DNA of 64,000 nt from VRUE01 sp963718775 (GTDB lineage: Bacteria > Actinomycetota > Thermoleophilia > Solirubrobacterales > 70-9). Numbering within the stretch: the stretch's first letter is position 1; the number at the start of each line of letters is the position of its first letter. The stretch spans positions 2,294,001-2,358,000 of the forward strand of contig OY970377.1 of assembly GCA_963718775.1 (NCBI GenBank), read 5' to 3'. The translations under genes were made by a program, and so were the position numbers. The notes under the pieces are model-generated. The model had not been told where the DNA came from, searched no databases, and saw only the letters and a list, made by a program, of their open reading frames with translations. Below are positions 24,003-32,658 of this stretch, in pieces.

Positions 24003-24413
24003 GTGGCCGAGAACGGTGGCAACGAGGTTGGGATCGACAAGGCTTACGAGCGCCTTCCGGCCGATCTCCGGCCCCAACTTGGGAAAGTCTGGAGCGACGC
24101 CGAATGGGCTGAGCTGAGCCATCGGGAGCGACGCCGGCTCTCAGCCTGGATCGTGCACCTGATCGGCTCCGATGCGGCAGAAGCCCTGGAGGCAGGTGGC
24201 TTCGACGAGCGCACGGACGGGCACGCCAGCCGTACGGTCTCGGTTGTCGATGAGCAGGGCTGGCGTGAGCTCGCGCGGATTCAGGAGGAGGCGCTGGAGA
24301 CGGTCTTGGCAATCAAGGCAGCCAGCGCCGAACGCCTGGCGGAGAGCGGCGAAGACGGAACGGTTGCGGTATCGGCGATGCTCTGCTTCGAGCTTCCGAG
24401 GCAGTCCGGCTAG
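24003..24413 (+). CDS. hypothetical protein, possible regulator effector domain without DNA-binding domain
   Basis: 136 aa from GTG 24003. Features: AYERLPADLRPQLGKVWSDAEWAEL, SHRERRRLSAWIVHLIGSDAAEALEAGGFDERTDGH split by short helices, and RELARIQEEALETVLAIKAASAERLAESGEDGTVAVS. The sequence resembles, as I recall, the C-terminal part of winged-helix regulators from Solirubrobacterales, but no helix-turn-helix is present. It could be a truncated regulator or an independent small-molecule-binding domain. Its end overlaps the convergent bipA gene by 4 bases. Confidence 0.5.
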   Translation: MAENGGNEVGIDKAYERLPADLRPQLGKVWSDAEWAELSHRERRRLSAWIVHLIGSDAAEALEAGGFDERTDGHASRTVSVVDEQGWRELARIQEEALETVLAIKAASAERLAESGEDGTVAVSAMLCFELPRQSG

Positions 24414-26239
24414 GCGGCGCGGGTAGCCGAGCGAGCGGTCTTCTGCCGCTTCAGCTTGTCGAGCTCGACCTTGCGCAGACGGATCGACTCGGGAGTGATT
24501 TCGACGCACTCGTCCTCGCGCAGGAACTCGACCGCGGCTTCCAGCGAGAGGCGTTTGGGCGGCGCCATGCGCTCCAGCACGTCGGCGCTCGCGGCGCGCA
24601 TGTTGGTCTGCTGCTTTTCCTTCGTCGCGTTGACGTCCATGTCCTCGGCGCGGGCGTTCTCGCCGATGATCATCCCCTCGTAGACCTCCTCGCCGGGGCC
24701 GACGAAGAGCGTGCCACGGTCCTGGATGCCAATCAGCGCGTAGCCCGCGGTCTTGCCGCGACGATCGGCGACGATCGAGCCTGTGGGGCGCAGACGCAGC
24801 TCGCCGGCCCAACGCTCCCAGCTCTCGAAGACGTGGTGCATGACCCCGGTGCCGCGGGTCTCGGTGAGGAACTCGGTGCGGAAGCCGATCAGCCCACGCG
24901 CCGGGACGAGGTATTCCATCCGCACCCAGCCGGTGTCGTGGTTGGCCATCTGCTCGAGGCGGCCCTTGCGTCCAGCCAGCAGCTGCGTGATCGTGCCGAC
25001 GTGTTCCTCGGGGGCATCGATCGAGAGCCGCTCGACCGGCTCGTAGAGCTTGCCGTCGATCTCCTGGGTGAGCACGCGTGGTTGGCCGGCGGTCAGCTCG
25101 AAGCCCTCGCGGCGCATCAACTCGAGCAGGATGACCAGCTGCAGCTCGCCACGCCCCTGCACCTCCCAGGCATCGGGGCGCTCGGTGTCGCGGACGCGGA
25201 TCGAGACGTTGCCGACCAGCTCGGCGTCGAGCCGGTCGCGAACCTGGCGGGCGGTCAGCTTGCCACCCTCGGTGCCGGCGAGGGGGGAGGTGTTGATGCC
25301 GAGCACGATCGAGAGCGAGGGCTCGTCGACGGTGATCACCGGCAGCGGGCGCGGGTCGGCGGGGTCGGCCAGTGTCTCGCCGATCGTCACCTCTTCCATT
25401 CCGGCTACGGCGATGATCTCGCCCGGCCCGGCCTCCTCGGCGGCGACCCGCTCCAGCGCCTCGGTGATGTACAGCTCTGACACCGTCGCCCGCTCGACCC
25501 TGCCGTCGGCCCGGCACCAGGCGATCTGCTGTCCGGCGCGGATCGTTCCGTTGTGGACACGGCAGAGCGCCAGCCGGCCGACGTAGGGGGAGGCGTCGAG
25601 GTTGGTGACGTGGGCCTGCAGGGGGTGATCCGGGTCGTACTGCGGCGCCGGGATCTTCTCCAGCATCAGGTCGAGCAGGGGGGCGAGGTCGCTGCCCTCG
25701 ACGCCCTCCTCGAGCGAGGCCCAGCCGGCCTTGGCGTTTGTGTAGACGATCGGGAACTCGATCTGCTCCGAGTCGGCGTCGAGGTCGAGGAAGAGCTCGT
25801 AGACCTCGTCGACGACCTCGGCGATGCGGGCGTCGGGCCGGTCGACCTTGTTGATGACGAGGATCACCGGCAACTTCGCCTCCAGTGCCTTGCGCAGCAC
25901 GAAGCGGGTCTGGGGAAGGGGCCCCTCGGAGGCGTCGACGAGGAGCAGCACGCCATCGACCATGGTCAGGCCACGCTCGACCTCGCCGCCGAAGTCGGCG
26001 TGACCAGGCGTGTCGACGATGTTGAGCTTGACGCCTTTGTGGGTGACAGCGGTGTTCTTGGCGAGGATCGTGATGCCCTTCTCGCGCTCGAGGTCCATCG
26101 AGTCCATCACTCGCTCGGCGACGTCCTGGCCCTTGCGGAAGGCGCCCGACTGCCAGAGCATCGCGTCGACCAGCGTCGTCTTGCCGTGGTCGACGTGGGC
26201 CACGATGGCGATGTTGCGTAGGTCGTTTCGAGCGGTCAT
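24410..26239 (-). CDS. typA: translational GTPase BipA/TypA
   Basis: 609 aa from ATG 26239. GTPase motifs: AHVDHGKTTL (G1), the switch II DTPGHADF (G3), NKVDRP (G4) and the later NAKAG (G5-like). The C-terminal half has the BipA-specific domain (RRGKTAGYALIGIQDRGTLFVGPG and NMRAASADV). BipA binds ribosomes and helps assembly of the 50S subunit under stress and cold. The protein ends in a basic tail (KLKRQKTARSATR). It is convergent with the small hypothetical gene and is followed upstream by the cold-shock gene on the same strand. Confidence 0.95.
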   Translation of the reverse strand: MTARNDLRNIAIVAHVDHGKTTLVDAMLWQSGAFRKGQDVAERVMDSMDLEREKGITILAKNTAVTHKGVKLNIVDTPGHADFGGEVERGLTMVDGVLLLVDASEGPLPQTRFVLRKALEAKLPVILVINKVDRPDARIAEVVDEVYELFLDLDADSEQIEFPIVYTNAKAGWASLEEGVEGSDLAPLLDLMLEKIPAPQYDPDHPLQAHVTNLDASPYVGRLALCRVHNGTIRAGQQIAWCRADGRVERATVSELYITEALERVAAEEAGPGEIIAVAGMEEVTIGETLADPADPRPLPVITVDEPSLSIVLGINTSPLAGTEGGKLTARQVRDRLDAELVGNVSIRVRDTERPDAWEVQGRGELQLVILLELMRREGFELTAGQPRVLTQEIDGKLYEPVERLSIDAPEEHVGTITQLLAGRKGRLEQMANHDTGWVRMEYLVPARGLIGFRTEFLTETRGTGVMHHVFESWERWAGELRLRPTGSIVADRRGKTAGYALIGIQDRGTLFVGPGEEVYEGMIIGENARAEDMDVNATKEKQQTNMRAASADVLERMAPPKRLSLEAAVEFLREDECVEITPESIRLRKVELDKLKRQKTARSATRAA

Positions 26240-26272
26240 TGGCAAAAGGAGGTTAGGGAGGGGGTTCGGGGC

Positions 26273-26300
26273 GAAAAAGAGGCCCGCCGTGTGGCGGGCC
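26273..26300 (-). terminator. rho-independent terminator of the cold-shock gene
   Basis: On the minus strand, GGCCCGCC-ACAC-GGCGGGCC is followed by TCTTTTTC. The stem (26281-26300) lies 27 bases after the csp stop and before typA. Because csp is transcribed toward typA, it limits read-through into typA. Confidence 0.85.
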
Positions 26301-26326
26301 CCGTACTGCTCAAGTGCGGTGCGCGA

Positions 26327-26533
26327 CTACGAGGTCTGCTGAACGCTTGCCGCGGCCGGGCCCTTGGGGCCTTCCTCGGACTCGTAGCTCACTTTGGCAC
26401 CCTCTGCCAGGGACTTGAAGCCCTCGCCGAGGATCGCGCTGTGATGGACGAAGACGTCCTTCGAGCCGTCATCGGGCGTGATGAACCCGTAGCCCTTGTC
26501 GTCGCTGAACCACTTGACTGTTCCAGTGGGCAT
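26327..26533 (-). CDS. cold-shock protein, CspA family
   Basis: 68 aa, starting ATG 26533 with GGAGGC upstream (an upstream extension to 26620 is unlikely). Both RNA-binding motifs are present: KGYGFIT (RNP1) and VFVHHSAI (RNP2). The size is the family's usual 66-70 residues. It binds single-stranded RNA and prevents secondary structure. The roughly 190-base stretch between its start and the peptidase gene probably includes a long regulated 5' leader, as is common for csp genes. Confidence 0.93.
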   Translation of the reverse strand: MPTGTVKWFSDDKGYGFITPDDGSKDVFVHHSAILGEGFKSLAEGAKVSYESEEGPKGPAAASVQQTS

Positions 26534-26730
26534 GCATTGCCTCCACTTGATGTGCTGCGAACGCGGAGGATGCGGTAAAGCAACGACGCGAGCGCTAGAC
26601 ACGACTTTGCCGGATATCAATCCGACCTAACGCCGGGGACCGTAGCAGGGTTCGAGCCGGGGACGCGGCGCTCGGAACGCCGTCCAGCCGTGTTCAGGGA
26701 GGGAGAGGACCAGTCGATACGTTGATCGAG

Positions 26731-29235
26731 ATGAGGCGAAAGCAACGATCCCGCCGCTGGGTGGGCCCACAGGTCATGGCCGCAGCGGCTGTGTTGTGTG
26801 CGCTGGTTCCCCCGTCGGCGATGGCGAGGCCCGCCCCGGAGAGGGACGGCAACCTCTCATCGCGCCTGGCCGAGTTGACAAGGCCAGCATTGCGTTCGGC
26901 GCCTGTCGCCGAGCAGGCCGAGGCGCTGAGCCTCGCCAGTGGAGGCTTGGCGCGGGAAGGCAGGCGCGTCCTCGTCGACGTGCGCTTCGATCGCGGTGCG
27001 CTCGACAGCCTCGCGAGCCTGCGTGCCGCCGGGGCGACGATCGTCAGCGTCAGCCGTCGCTACCAGACGATCACCGTGGCAGCCAAGCCCGGCGACCTAC
27101 GCCGGGTTGGCGGCTTGCCGCGAGTGGCCGCCGTCACCGAGGTCTTCGCCCCGATTCTCAACGGCGCCGATTGCGGTGGCTCGGTCCGCTCCGAGGGCGA
27201 CACCCAGCTCGTCGTCGCGCCGGCTCGCTCTGCCTTCGGAGTCGACGGCAGCGGCGTCACCGTCGGCATCCTCTCCGATTCGTTCGATCGCGATCCTGGT
27301 GCTGTGACTCACGCTGCGGGCGATGTGGCGACGGGAGACCTGCCGGGACCGGGTAGTCCATGTGGCTCTGAGGCGCCCGTCAATGTGCTGAGCGACCTGG
27401 GGTCCGGCACCGACGAGGGGAGGGCGATGGCGCAGATCGTCCACGATCTGGCGCCCGGAGCCTCGCTGTCCTTTGCCACCGCCTTCGGCAGTCAGTTTGG
27501 CTTTGCAAACAACATCAGGGCGCTGCGCGCAGCCGGCGCGAACGTGATCGTCGATGACGTCTTCCATCCCGATGAGCCGTTCTTCCAGGACGGGCCAATC
27601 GCCGTCGCGGTGAACGAAGTCACCGCCTCTGGGGCCGCGTACTTCTCGGCGGCAGGCAACGACAACCTGATCGAAGAGGGGACTGGGAACGAGATCGGCT
27701 CCTGGGAAGCGCCGCAATATCGCGATTCCGAAAGCTGCCCTGTGGCGATCGTCGCCCTCTCGGAAAAAATCGAAGCCGAAGAAGAAGGCCTAGACGAAAT
27801 ACCACAGGGGCTCAATCCCGCCCATTGCATGGACTTCGACCCGGGCATTGGCAAAGACGACACATTGGGCGTCACGGTTGAAGGCATCACGGTTGAAGAA
27901 GGCATCACCGTCAAAGCCGGCGGCACTCTCAGGGTCGACCTCCAGTGGGCAGAACCCTGGGACGGCGTTGGCGCCGATCTCGACGCCTTCCTACTCGACG
28001 AAGCGGGCAATCTCGTCGAAGAAGAAGTCGAAGTGGAGAAAGGCAAATTCGAAGACGTTCCGGTTGGCAGCGCCGAAGACAACGTCAACGGCAGCCAGCA
28101 GCCGGTCGAGTACTTCGAATGGGAAAACCCGAACGAAGAAGAAGAAGTCCAGCTCGTCGTCAACCGCTTCGCCGGCGGCGATCCCAGGCTGAAGGTGGGT
28201 CTGATCCAGAGCGACGTCACCGCCATCGAGCACCCCGAACCCCCGCAAGAAGATGTTGTCGGCCCGACGATATTCGGACATGCCGGCGCAAATGGCGCCG
28301 TCTCGGTGGGAGCGATTCGCTTCAACACCACCGCTTCGCCGGAGCCGTTTTCCTCGCGCGGGCCGCTCACCCACTACTTCGGGCCTGTTCGAGGGACCAC
28401 GCCCGCAGCTCCGCTGGGGCCCGAGACGATCTCCAAGCCGGATCTCGTCGCCACCGACGGGGGCGTCACCACTTTCTTCAGCCAACAGGACCTATCCGGC
28501 GCCTGGCGCTTCTTCGGCACCTCGGCCGCCGCCCCGCACGCGGCCGCCGTCGCGGCGTTGATGAAGCAGGCCAACCCGTCGCTCTCTCCTGCCCAGGTGC
28601 GCGGTGCGCTGGAAGCCACGGCGATCCCGGTTGGCCCGGTCGGCGCCTTCGGGCCCGAGGCCGTCGGCGCGGGCCGAGTCAACGCCTACGACGCGATCGC
28701 CAGCGTTGCCCTGCCGCCGTTGATCTCGATCACCGAACGGCCGCCGACGTTGGGCAGGGAGCGCAGGCCGAGCATCGGTTTCGTCGCCAACCGCCCCGTC
28801 ACCTTCAGCTGCTCGATCGACGGCGGCGGCCTGCAGCCATGCAACTCTCCCTTCCTGCCGGCGGCGCCGCTCGCCGACGGGATCCATGGCTTCGCGGTGC
28901 AGGGTGTCGACGCCGCCGGCCGTACCGGGATCAGCGAGACGGTCAGCTTCAGGATCGACACCAAGCGCCCCAATACCTTCTTCAAGCAGAAGCCCCGCAA
29001 GACGCTGCGCACCCAGCGGCGCCGCGCCAAGGCGGTCTTCCGTTTCGGCTCCAACGAGCCCGGCGTCAGCTTCGTCTGCAAAATCGACGGTGGCTTCTGG
29101 CGTTTCTGCAAGCCGCGCTTGGTCCGCCGTTTGCGAGTCGGCAAGCATGTCGTCCGGGTCAAAGCGCGCGACGCTGCGGGCAACGTCGACCGAACCCCGG
29201 CGGTCTACCGCTTCGAGGTCAAAAGAGCCCGCTGA
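26731..29235 (+). CDS. secreted atypical subtilisin-like (S8/S53-type) serine peptidase
   Basis: About 834 aa from ATG 26731 (TTG 26722 also possible). A signal peptide (VMAAAAVLCALVPPSAMA) is followed by a propeptide. The fold core shows VTVGILSDS (Asp region), GTDEGRAMAQIVHDLAPGA where the canonical HGTH histidine is replaced by a DEGR segment with Glu, VIVDDVF, FSAAGND (oxyanion Asn) and FGTSAAAPHAAAVAAL (Ser). This is the arrangement of S53-like subtilases that use Glu rather than His. An inserted Glu-rich domain (about residues 345-520) lies before the Ser. Two C-terminal Ig-like/Cys repeats (FSCSIDGG and VSFVCKIDGG) probably anchor or bind the surface. Confidence 0.82.
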   Translation: MRRKQRSRRWVGPQVMAAAAVLCALVPPSAMARPAPERDGNLSSRLAELTRPALRSAPVAEQAEALSLASGGLAREGRRVLVDVRFDRGALDSLASLRAAGATIVSVSRRYQTITVAAKPGDLRRVGGLPRVAAVTEVFAPILNGADCGGSVRSEGDTQLVVAPARSAFGVDGSGVTVGILSDSFDRDPGAVTHAAGDVATGDLPGPGSPCGSEAPVNVLSDLGSGTDEGRAMAQIVHDLAPGASLSFATAFGSQFGFANNIRALRAAGANVIVDDVFHPDEPFFQDGPIAVAVNEVTASGAAYFSAAGNDNLIEEGTGNEIGSWEAPQYRDSESCPVAIVALSEKIEAEEEGLDEIPQGLNPAHCMDFDPGIGKDDTLGVTVEGITVEEGITVKAGGTLRVDLQWAEPWDGVGADLDAFLLDEAGNLVEEEVEVEKGKFEDVPVGSAEDNVNGSQQPVEYFEWENPNEEEEVQLVVNRFAGGDPRLKVGLIQSDVTAIEHPEPPQEDVVGPTIFGHAGANGAVSVGAIRFNTTASPEPFSSRGPLTHYFGPVRGTTPAAPLGPETISKPDLVATDGGVTTFFSQQDLSGAWRFFGTSAAAPHAAAVAALMKQANPSLSPAQVRGALEATAIPVGPVGAFGPEAVGAGRVNAYDAIASVALPPLISITERPPTLGRERRPSIGFVANRPVTFSCSIDGGGLQPCNSPFLPAAPLADGIHGFAVQGVDAAGRTGISETVSFRIDTKRPNTFFKQKPRKTLRTQRRRAKAVFRFGSNEPGVSFVCKIDGGFWRFCKPRLVRRLRVGKHVVRVKARDAAGNVDRTPAVYRFEVKRAR

Positions 29236-29815
29236 GGACGTCCAGCTGGGTGCCGAAGTAGACCGAGATCGCGGTGATCGGCAGGTAGCCGATCGCCGTA
29301 GTCCAGACGAAGCGCCAGACCGGCACGCGAGCGGCTCCGGCGGCATAGGAGACGATGCTGAAGGGCAGGATCGGGATCAGCCTCGCGGCGATCAGCACTC
29401 TTGCGCCGCCGCGCTCGATCCTCGCCTCGATGCGCTCGAAGCGCTCCTTGCCCAGCCAGCGGTCGAGCAGCGGCCGGGCCACCGAGCTCCCGATCGCGAA
29501 GCAGATCAGCCCGGAGAGCAGCCAGCCGAGCATCATCAGGGCGAGGGCGGGGAAGAAGCCGTAGACGAGGCCGGCGGCCGCGTCGACGATCTCGGCCGGG
29601 TAGAAGACGACGGCGTGGATCAGGGTGAGGACGAGGATCAGCAACGGCCCGGCGATGCCGAGGCTGTCGATCTCGGCTCGCACCTTGTCGGTGTCGCCGT
29701 TGATCGCCGCGAGCGCGGCGTCGTGCAGCGCCGGCACCGCGAAGACCAGCCCGGCGAGCAGCGCGATCCCCGCCAGGGTGATCCCGATCTCGATCCAGGG
29801 CGGGCGGTTATCCAC
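29219..29815 (-). CDS. TVP38/TMEM64 family membrane protein
   Basis: 198 aa from GTG 29815, overlapping the recD2 stop by 8 bases. It has four to five hydrophobic segments, the DedA-type motif GAARVPVWRFVWTTAIGYLPITAI and the loop AARLIPILPFSIVSYAAG. DedA/TVP38 proteins are lipid or polyprenyl-phosphate flippases or scramblases of the cytoplasmic membrane. It is probably cotranscribed with RecD2. The 3' end overlaps the convergent peptidase gene. Confidence 0.83.
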   Translation of the reverse strand: MDNRPPWIEIGITLAGIALLAGLVFAVPALHDAALAAINGDTDKVRAEIDSLGIAGPLLILVLTLIHAVVFYPAEIVDAAAGLVYGFFPALALMMLGWLLSGLICFAIGSSVARPLLDRWLGKERFERIEARIERGGARVLIAARLIPILPFSIVSYAAGAARVPVWRFVWTTAIGYLPITAISVYFGTQLDVLSGLF

Positions 29816-31946
29816 GCAGCCGCTCGGCCAGGCCCGAGTGGCGGCCACCGCTGTCGTCGCGTCGTATCGCCGACCCCAGCGCTGCCTGGTCGCCGATCAG
29901 CACGCAACTCCTGCGGGCGCGGGTGATCGCCGTGTAAAGCAGCGGGCGGGTCAGCATTCGCGAGTGCGAGCGATGGCAGACAGCGACCACCACCGGCACC
30001 TCGCAGCCCTGCGCCTTGTGGACCGAGATCGCGTAGGCGAGCCGCAGGGTCGCCGTCTCGCCGTAGGGGATGGCCAGGGCCTCGCCCTCGTCGGTGTCGA
30101 CGAGGATCTCCTCCTCGTCGGGGTCGTCGGCGCGCAGGAAGACGATCGAGCCGTTCATCAGGCCCAGCTCGTGTGAGTTGCGGGTCTGGATCAGCCGGTC
30201 GCCGATCCGGAAGCGGTCGCTCACGGCCGGCTTGCCACGTGGGTTCAGCTCGGTCTGCAAACGCTCGTTGAGGGCGTCGATCCCGACCGCGCCCCGGTAC
30301 ATCGGCGCCAGCACCTGCACCTCACGGACCGGGTCGACGCCGAAGTGCTTCGGGGCGCGCTCGGCGACCACCTCGACCACCGTCTCCAGGGCCCGCTCCG
30401 GGTTGGGGCGATCGATGAAGAAGAAGTCGTGGTCCTGGTCGTCGGTCGGCTCGAGGTGGGGTGAGCGGCCCTGGTTGATCTCGTGGGCCGCCGTGGTGAT
30501 CATCGACTGCGCCGCCTGGCGGAAGATCTGGGTGAGCCGGACGACGGGAGCGATCTCCGCCGCGATCAGATCCTCGAAGGGCTTGCCGGCGCCGATCGGC
30601 GGCAACTGGTCGGCATCGCCGACGAGGACGACGTGGGTGGACTCGGCGAGCCCACCCAGCAAGACCTCGATCAGGCGCAGGTTCAGCATCGAGGACTCAT
30701 CGACGATGACCAGGTCGGCGGGCATCGGATGGCCGGGCTTGAAGGCCGGTTCGCGCCCCGGCATCCACTCGAGCATGCGGTGGATCGTCTGTGCGCTGTG
30801 GCCAGTGGCCTCCTCGAGGCGCCGCGCCGCGCGGCCGGTCGGCGCGCAGAGGGCGATGCGCAGATGCGCCTCTTCGGCCTGCTCGACGATCGCCCGCGTG
30901 CAGGCTGTCTTGCCGACGCCGGGGCCGCCGGTCAGCACCGAGATCCGCGCCATGAAGGCGCCGCGCACGGCCGCCCACTGCTCATCGGTCAGTTCGGCGC
31001 CGTTGACGTCGCTCGGCGGCGCCGGGCCGGGATCGTGGTCGAGGTGGGGGGGCGCGGTGGCGCGGATCGCCAGCGTCTCGGCGACCGCGAGCTCGCTCGC
31101 GTGGGTGAGCTCTCGGTAGATGCGCCCCTCGTCGACAGCGACGCCGCGTGCCTCGCTGAGCACCTCGGGGTCGGGATTGAGCCCGATCAGCTTTGCCGTG
31201 CGCGCGGTCAGCTCGACCAGTGGCAGGTAGCTGTTGCCCTGCTGCTCGGCCTCGGCCAGCGCGTAGACGGCGGCCGCCTGGGCGCGACGGCTGGACTCCG
31301 GCGGCACGTCGGCGGCGAGGGCGATCTTGTCGGCACGGGCGAAGCCGACGCCGTCGACCTCGGTCAGCCTGTAGGGGTCCTCGTGGAGGATCGCCATCGA
31401 GCGCTCGCCGTAGCGCGTGTGGATCGGCGCCGCCAGGTGTGCCAGGCCGTGCGGGGCGAGCTGCACGTGCAGATCGCGGACGGCGCGGCTGGCGTTCCAC
31501 GACTCGACCGCCACGGCGGCCTGGTCGGCGCTGACGCCGCGCAGTGAGCCGAAGATCGTCTGCGGATCGGCGGCGATCGCGCCGAGCACTCCCTCACCGT
31601 GTTCGTCGACCAGCCGTTCGGCTCGGGCGGGGCCGATGTGGCGAAGCGTGGTCAGGTAGGCGATCTGCCCCTCGCGATCGGCGGGGTCGAGGGGCAGGGC
31701 TCCTTGGGCACGGAGCTGGCGGCCGTAGCGGGCGTGCGTCTGCCACTCGCCGCTCACTTCGGCGCGGTCGCCGACGCCGAGATGTGCCACCGGGCCGACC
31801 AGGGCGAAGCCCTCGCCAGACTCGGCATCCTGCACCTCGAGCACCGCGTAGCCGTCGTCTTCGGCGCAGAAGATCACGCCGAGGACCTCGACGGTCGCCG
31901 AGTGTCCCGGTGCGTCGGTGTCGAAGAGCGTCGCCGTGCCGTTCAC
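29808..31946 (-). CDS. RecD2-type DNA helicase
   Basis: 712 aa. The N-terminal half has the RecD2 scaffold (TLRHIGPARAERLVDEHGEGVL, HhH-like; DGVGFARADKIALA). The helicase core follows: Walker A LTGGPGVGKTACT, IALCAPTGRAARRLEEATG (motif Ia), VIVDESSML (motif II, DExx), VLVGDADQLPPIGAG (motif III), YAISVHKAQG (motif V) and TAITRARR (motif VI), all intact. RecD2 is a 5'-3' superfamily 1B helicase of organisms that lack RecBC. The start is ATG 31946. Confidence 0.93.
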   Translation of the reverse strand: MNGTATLFDTDAPGHSATVEVLGVIFCAEDDGYAVLEVQDAESGEGFALVGPVAHLGVGDRAEVSGEWQTHARYGRQLRAQGALPLDPADREGQIAYLTTLRHIGPARAERLVDEHGEGVLGAIAADPQTIFGSLRGVSADQAAVAVESWNASRAVRDLHVQLAPHGLAHLAAPIHTRYGERSMAILHEDPYRLTEVDGVGFARADKIALAADVPPESSRRAQAAAVYALAEAEQQGNSYLPLVELTARTAKLIGLNPDPEVLSEARGVAVDEGRIYRELTHASELAVAETLAIRATAPPHLDHDPGPAPPSDVNGAELTDEQWAAVRGAFMARISVLTGGPGVGKTACTRAIVEQAEEAHLRIALCAPTGRAARRLEEATGHSAQTIHRMLEWMPGREPAFKPGHPMPADLVIVDESSMLNLRLIEVLLGGLAESTHVVLVGDADQLPPIGAGKPFEDLIAAEIAPVVRLTQIFRQAAQSMITTAAHEINQGRSPHLEPTDDQDHDFFFIDRPNPERALETVVEVVAERAPKHFGVDPVREVQVLAPMYRGAVGIDALNERLQTELNPRGKPAVSDRFRIGDRLIQTRNSHELGLMNGSIVFLRADDPDEEEILVDTDEGEALAIPYGETATLRLAYAISVHKAQGCEVPVVVAVCHRSHSRMLTRPLLYTAITRARRSCVLIGDQAALGSAIRRDDSGGRHSGLAERLRG

Positions 31947-31971
31947 ACCCCAAAGCTAGCCTGTGACCAAG

Positions 31972-32169
31972 ATGACCGAACGGCCAAATTCCGGTCTCTG
32001 CGACAGCTGCGTGCACCAGCAGCTGGTGCCAAATACGCGCGGCTCGGTCTTCTCGCTCTGCCGGCGTTCGCGAACCGATCGGCGCTATCCGCGCTATCCG
32101 CGGATGCCGGTGCTCCAGTGCCCCGGCCACGAGCCGCGTGACCGGGGCGAGTCGAGCGAGTCTTCCTAG
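31972..32169 (+). CDS. small Cys-rich protein, possible metal-binding
   Basis: 65 aa from ATG 31972 (GTG 31963 is also in frame). The pattern is CDSCVHQQLVPNTRGSVFSLC, RSRTDRRYPRYPRMPVLQC and PGHE, so four cysteines spaced as CxxC...C...C. It probably binds zinc or another metal. Similar small proteins with SxFSxC and YPxxPVxxCxG occur widely in actinobacteria, as I recall. It starts divergently from RecD2 with under 30 bases between, and its end overlaps the convergent cupin gene by 4 bases. Confidence 0.65.
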   Translation: MTERPNSGLCDSCVHQQLVPNTRGSVFSLCRRSRTDRRYPRYPRMPVLQCPGHEPRDRGESSESS

Positions 32170-32558
32170 GCCGCCATCGGGTCGGGTTCGCCAAGCTTGG
32201 AGATGTCGGGAGCCTCGTAGGTTGCGCCGGGGACGCCGCCGAGGATCAGCAGTCGGATTCCCTCCGCCCCTGGCCAGACCTTGCGCGTGACGCCGGGACC
32301 GACACTCGCGATGTGGTCGGGATCGAGCCGAAATCGCTCGCCCTCGATCTCGATCTCGCCGCCGCCCTGCATGGTCACGTAGACCTCCTCCTGGCCGTCC
32401 TGCCCGTGGTCGTGCTCTGGGTAGTTCTCGAAGTTGGGGGGCATGTCGATCAGCTGCATGCCGAACGACTCGATGCCCAGCTCTGCACGGGCGCGCTTGT
32501 AGGCGCCGCCGTAGATCGCCTCCATCTCGTCGATCTTCTTCACCGCATAAGTGCTCAT
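32166..32558 (-). CDS. single-domain cupin protein
   Basis: 130 aa. The cupin metal motif is present: YPEHDHGQDGQEEVYVTMQG (motif 1 with H, H, E) and RFRLDPDHIASVGPGVTRKV (motif 2). The small barrel probably binds a metal and acts on, or signals about, a small molecule. It starts 60 bases from the palindromic operator shared with the divergent TetR gene, so it is likely regulated by that repressor. Confidence 0.8.
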   Translation of the reverse strand: MSTYAVKKIDEMEAIYGGAYKRARAELGIESFGMQLIDMPPNFENYPEHDHGQDGQEEVYVTMQGGGEIEIEGERFRLDPDHIASVGPGVTRKVWPGAEGIRLLILGGVPGATYEAPDISKLGEPDPMAA

Positions 32559-32619
32559 GGTTTCTCCCTGAAGCCGGATTCATCCCTCACTGGGGACTGG
32601 ACGCGACGATCCTAGTGAT

Positions 32620-32648
32620 TTGCACGAACGTTCGTGCTTTTCTATACG
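32620..32648 (+). promoter_or_regulatory. promoter and overlapping palindromic operator of the TetR gene
   Basis: TTGCAC (-35, 32620-32625) and TATACG (-10, 32643-32648) are separated by 17 bases. The perfect 16-bp palindrome GCACGAACGTTCGTGC (32622-32637) overlaps the -35 and spacer. The transcript would begin about 4-8 bases before ATG 32659, so the message is nearly leaderless. The same site could repress the divergent cupin gene. Confidence 0.8.
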
Positions 32649-32658
32649 CTGGCCATTG

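Noticed and set aside
26640..26700. GGTTCGAGCC sequence resembling a tRNA T-loop
   Set aside because: No acceptor, D or anticodon arms can be folded around it, so it is not a tRNA gene.
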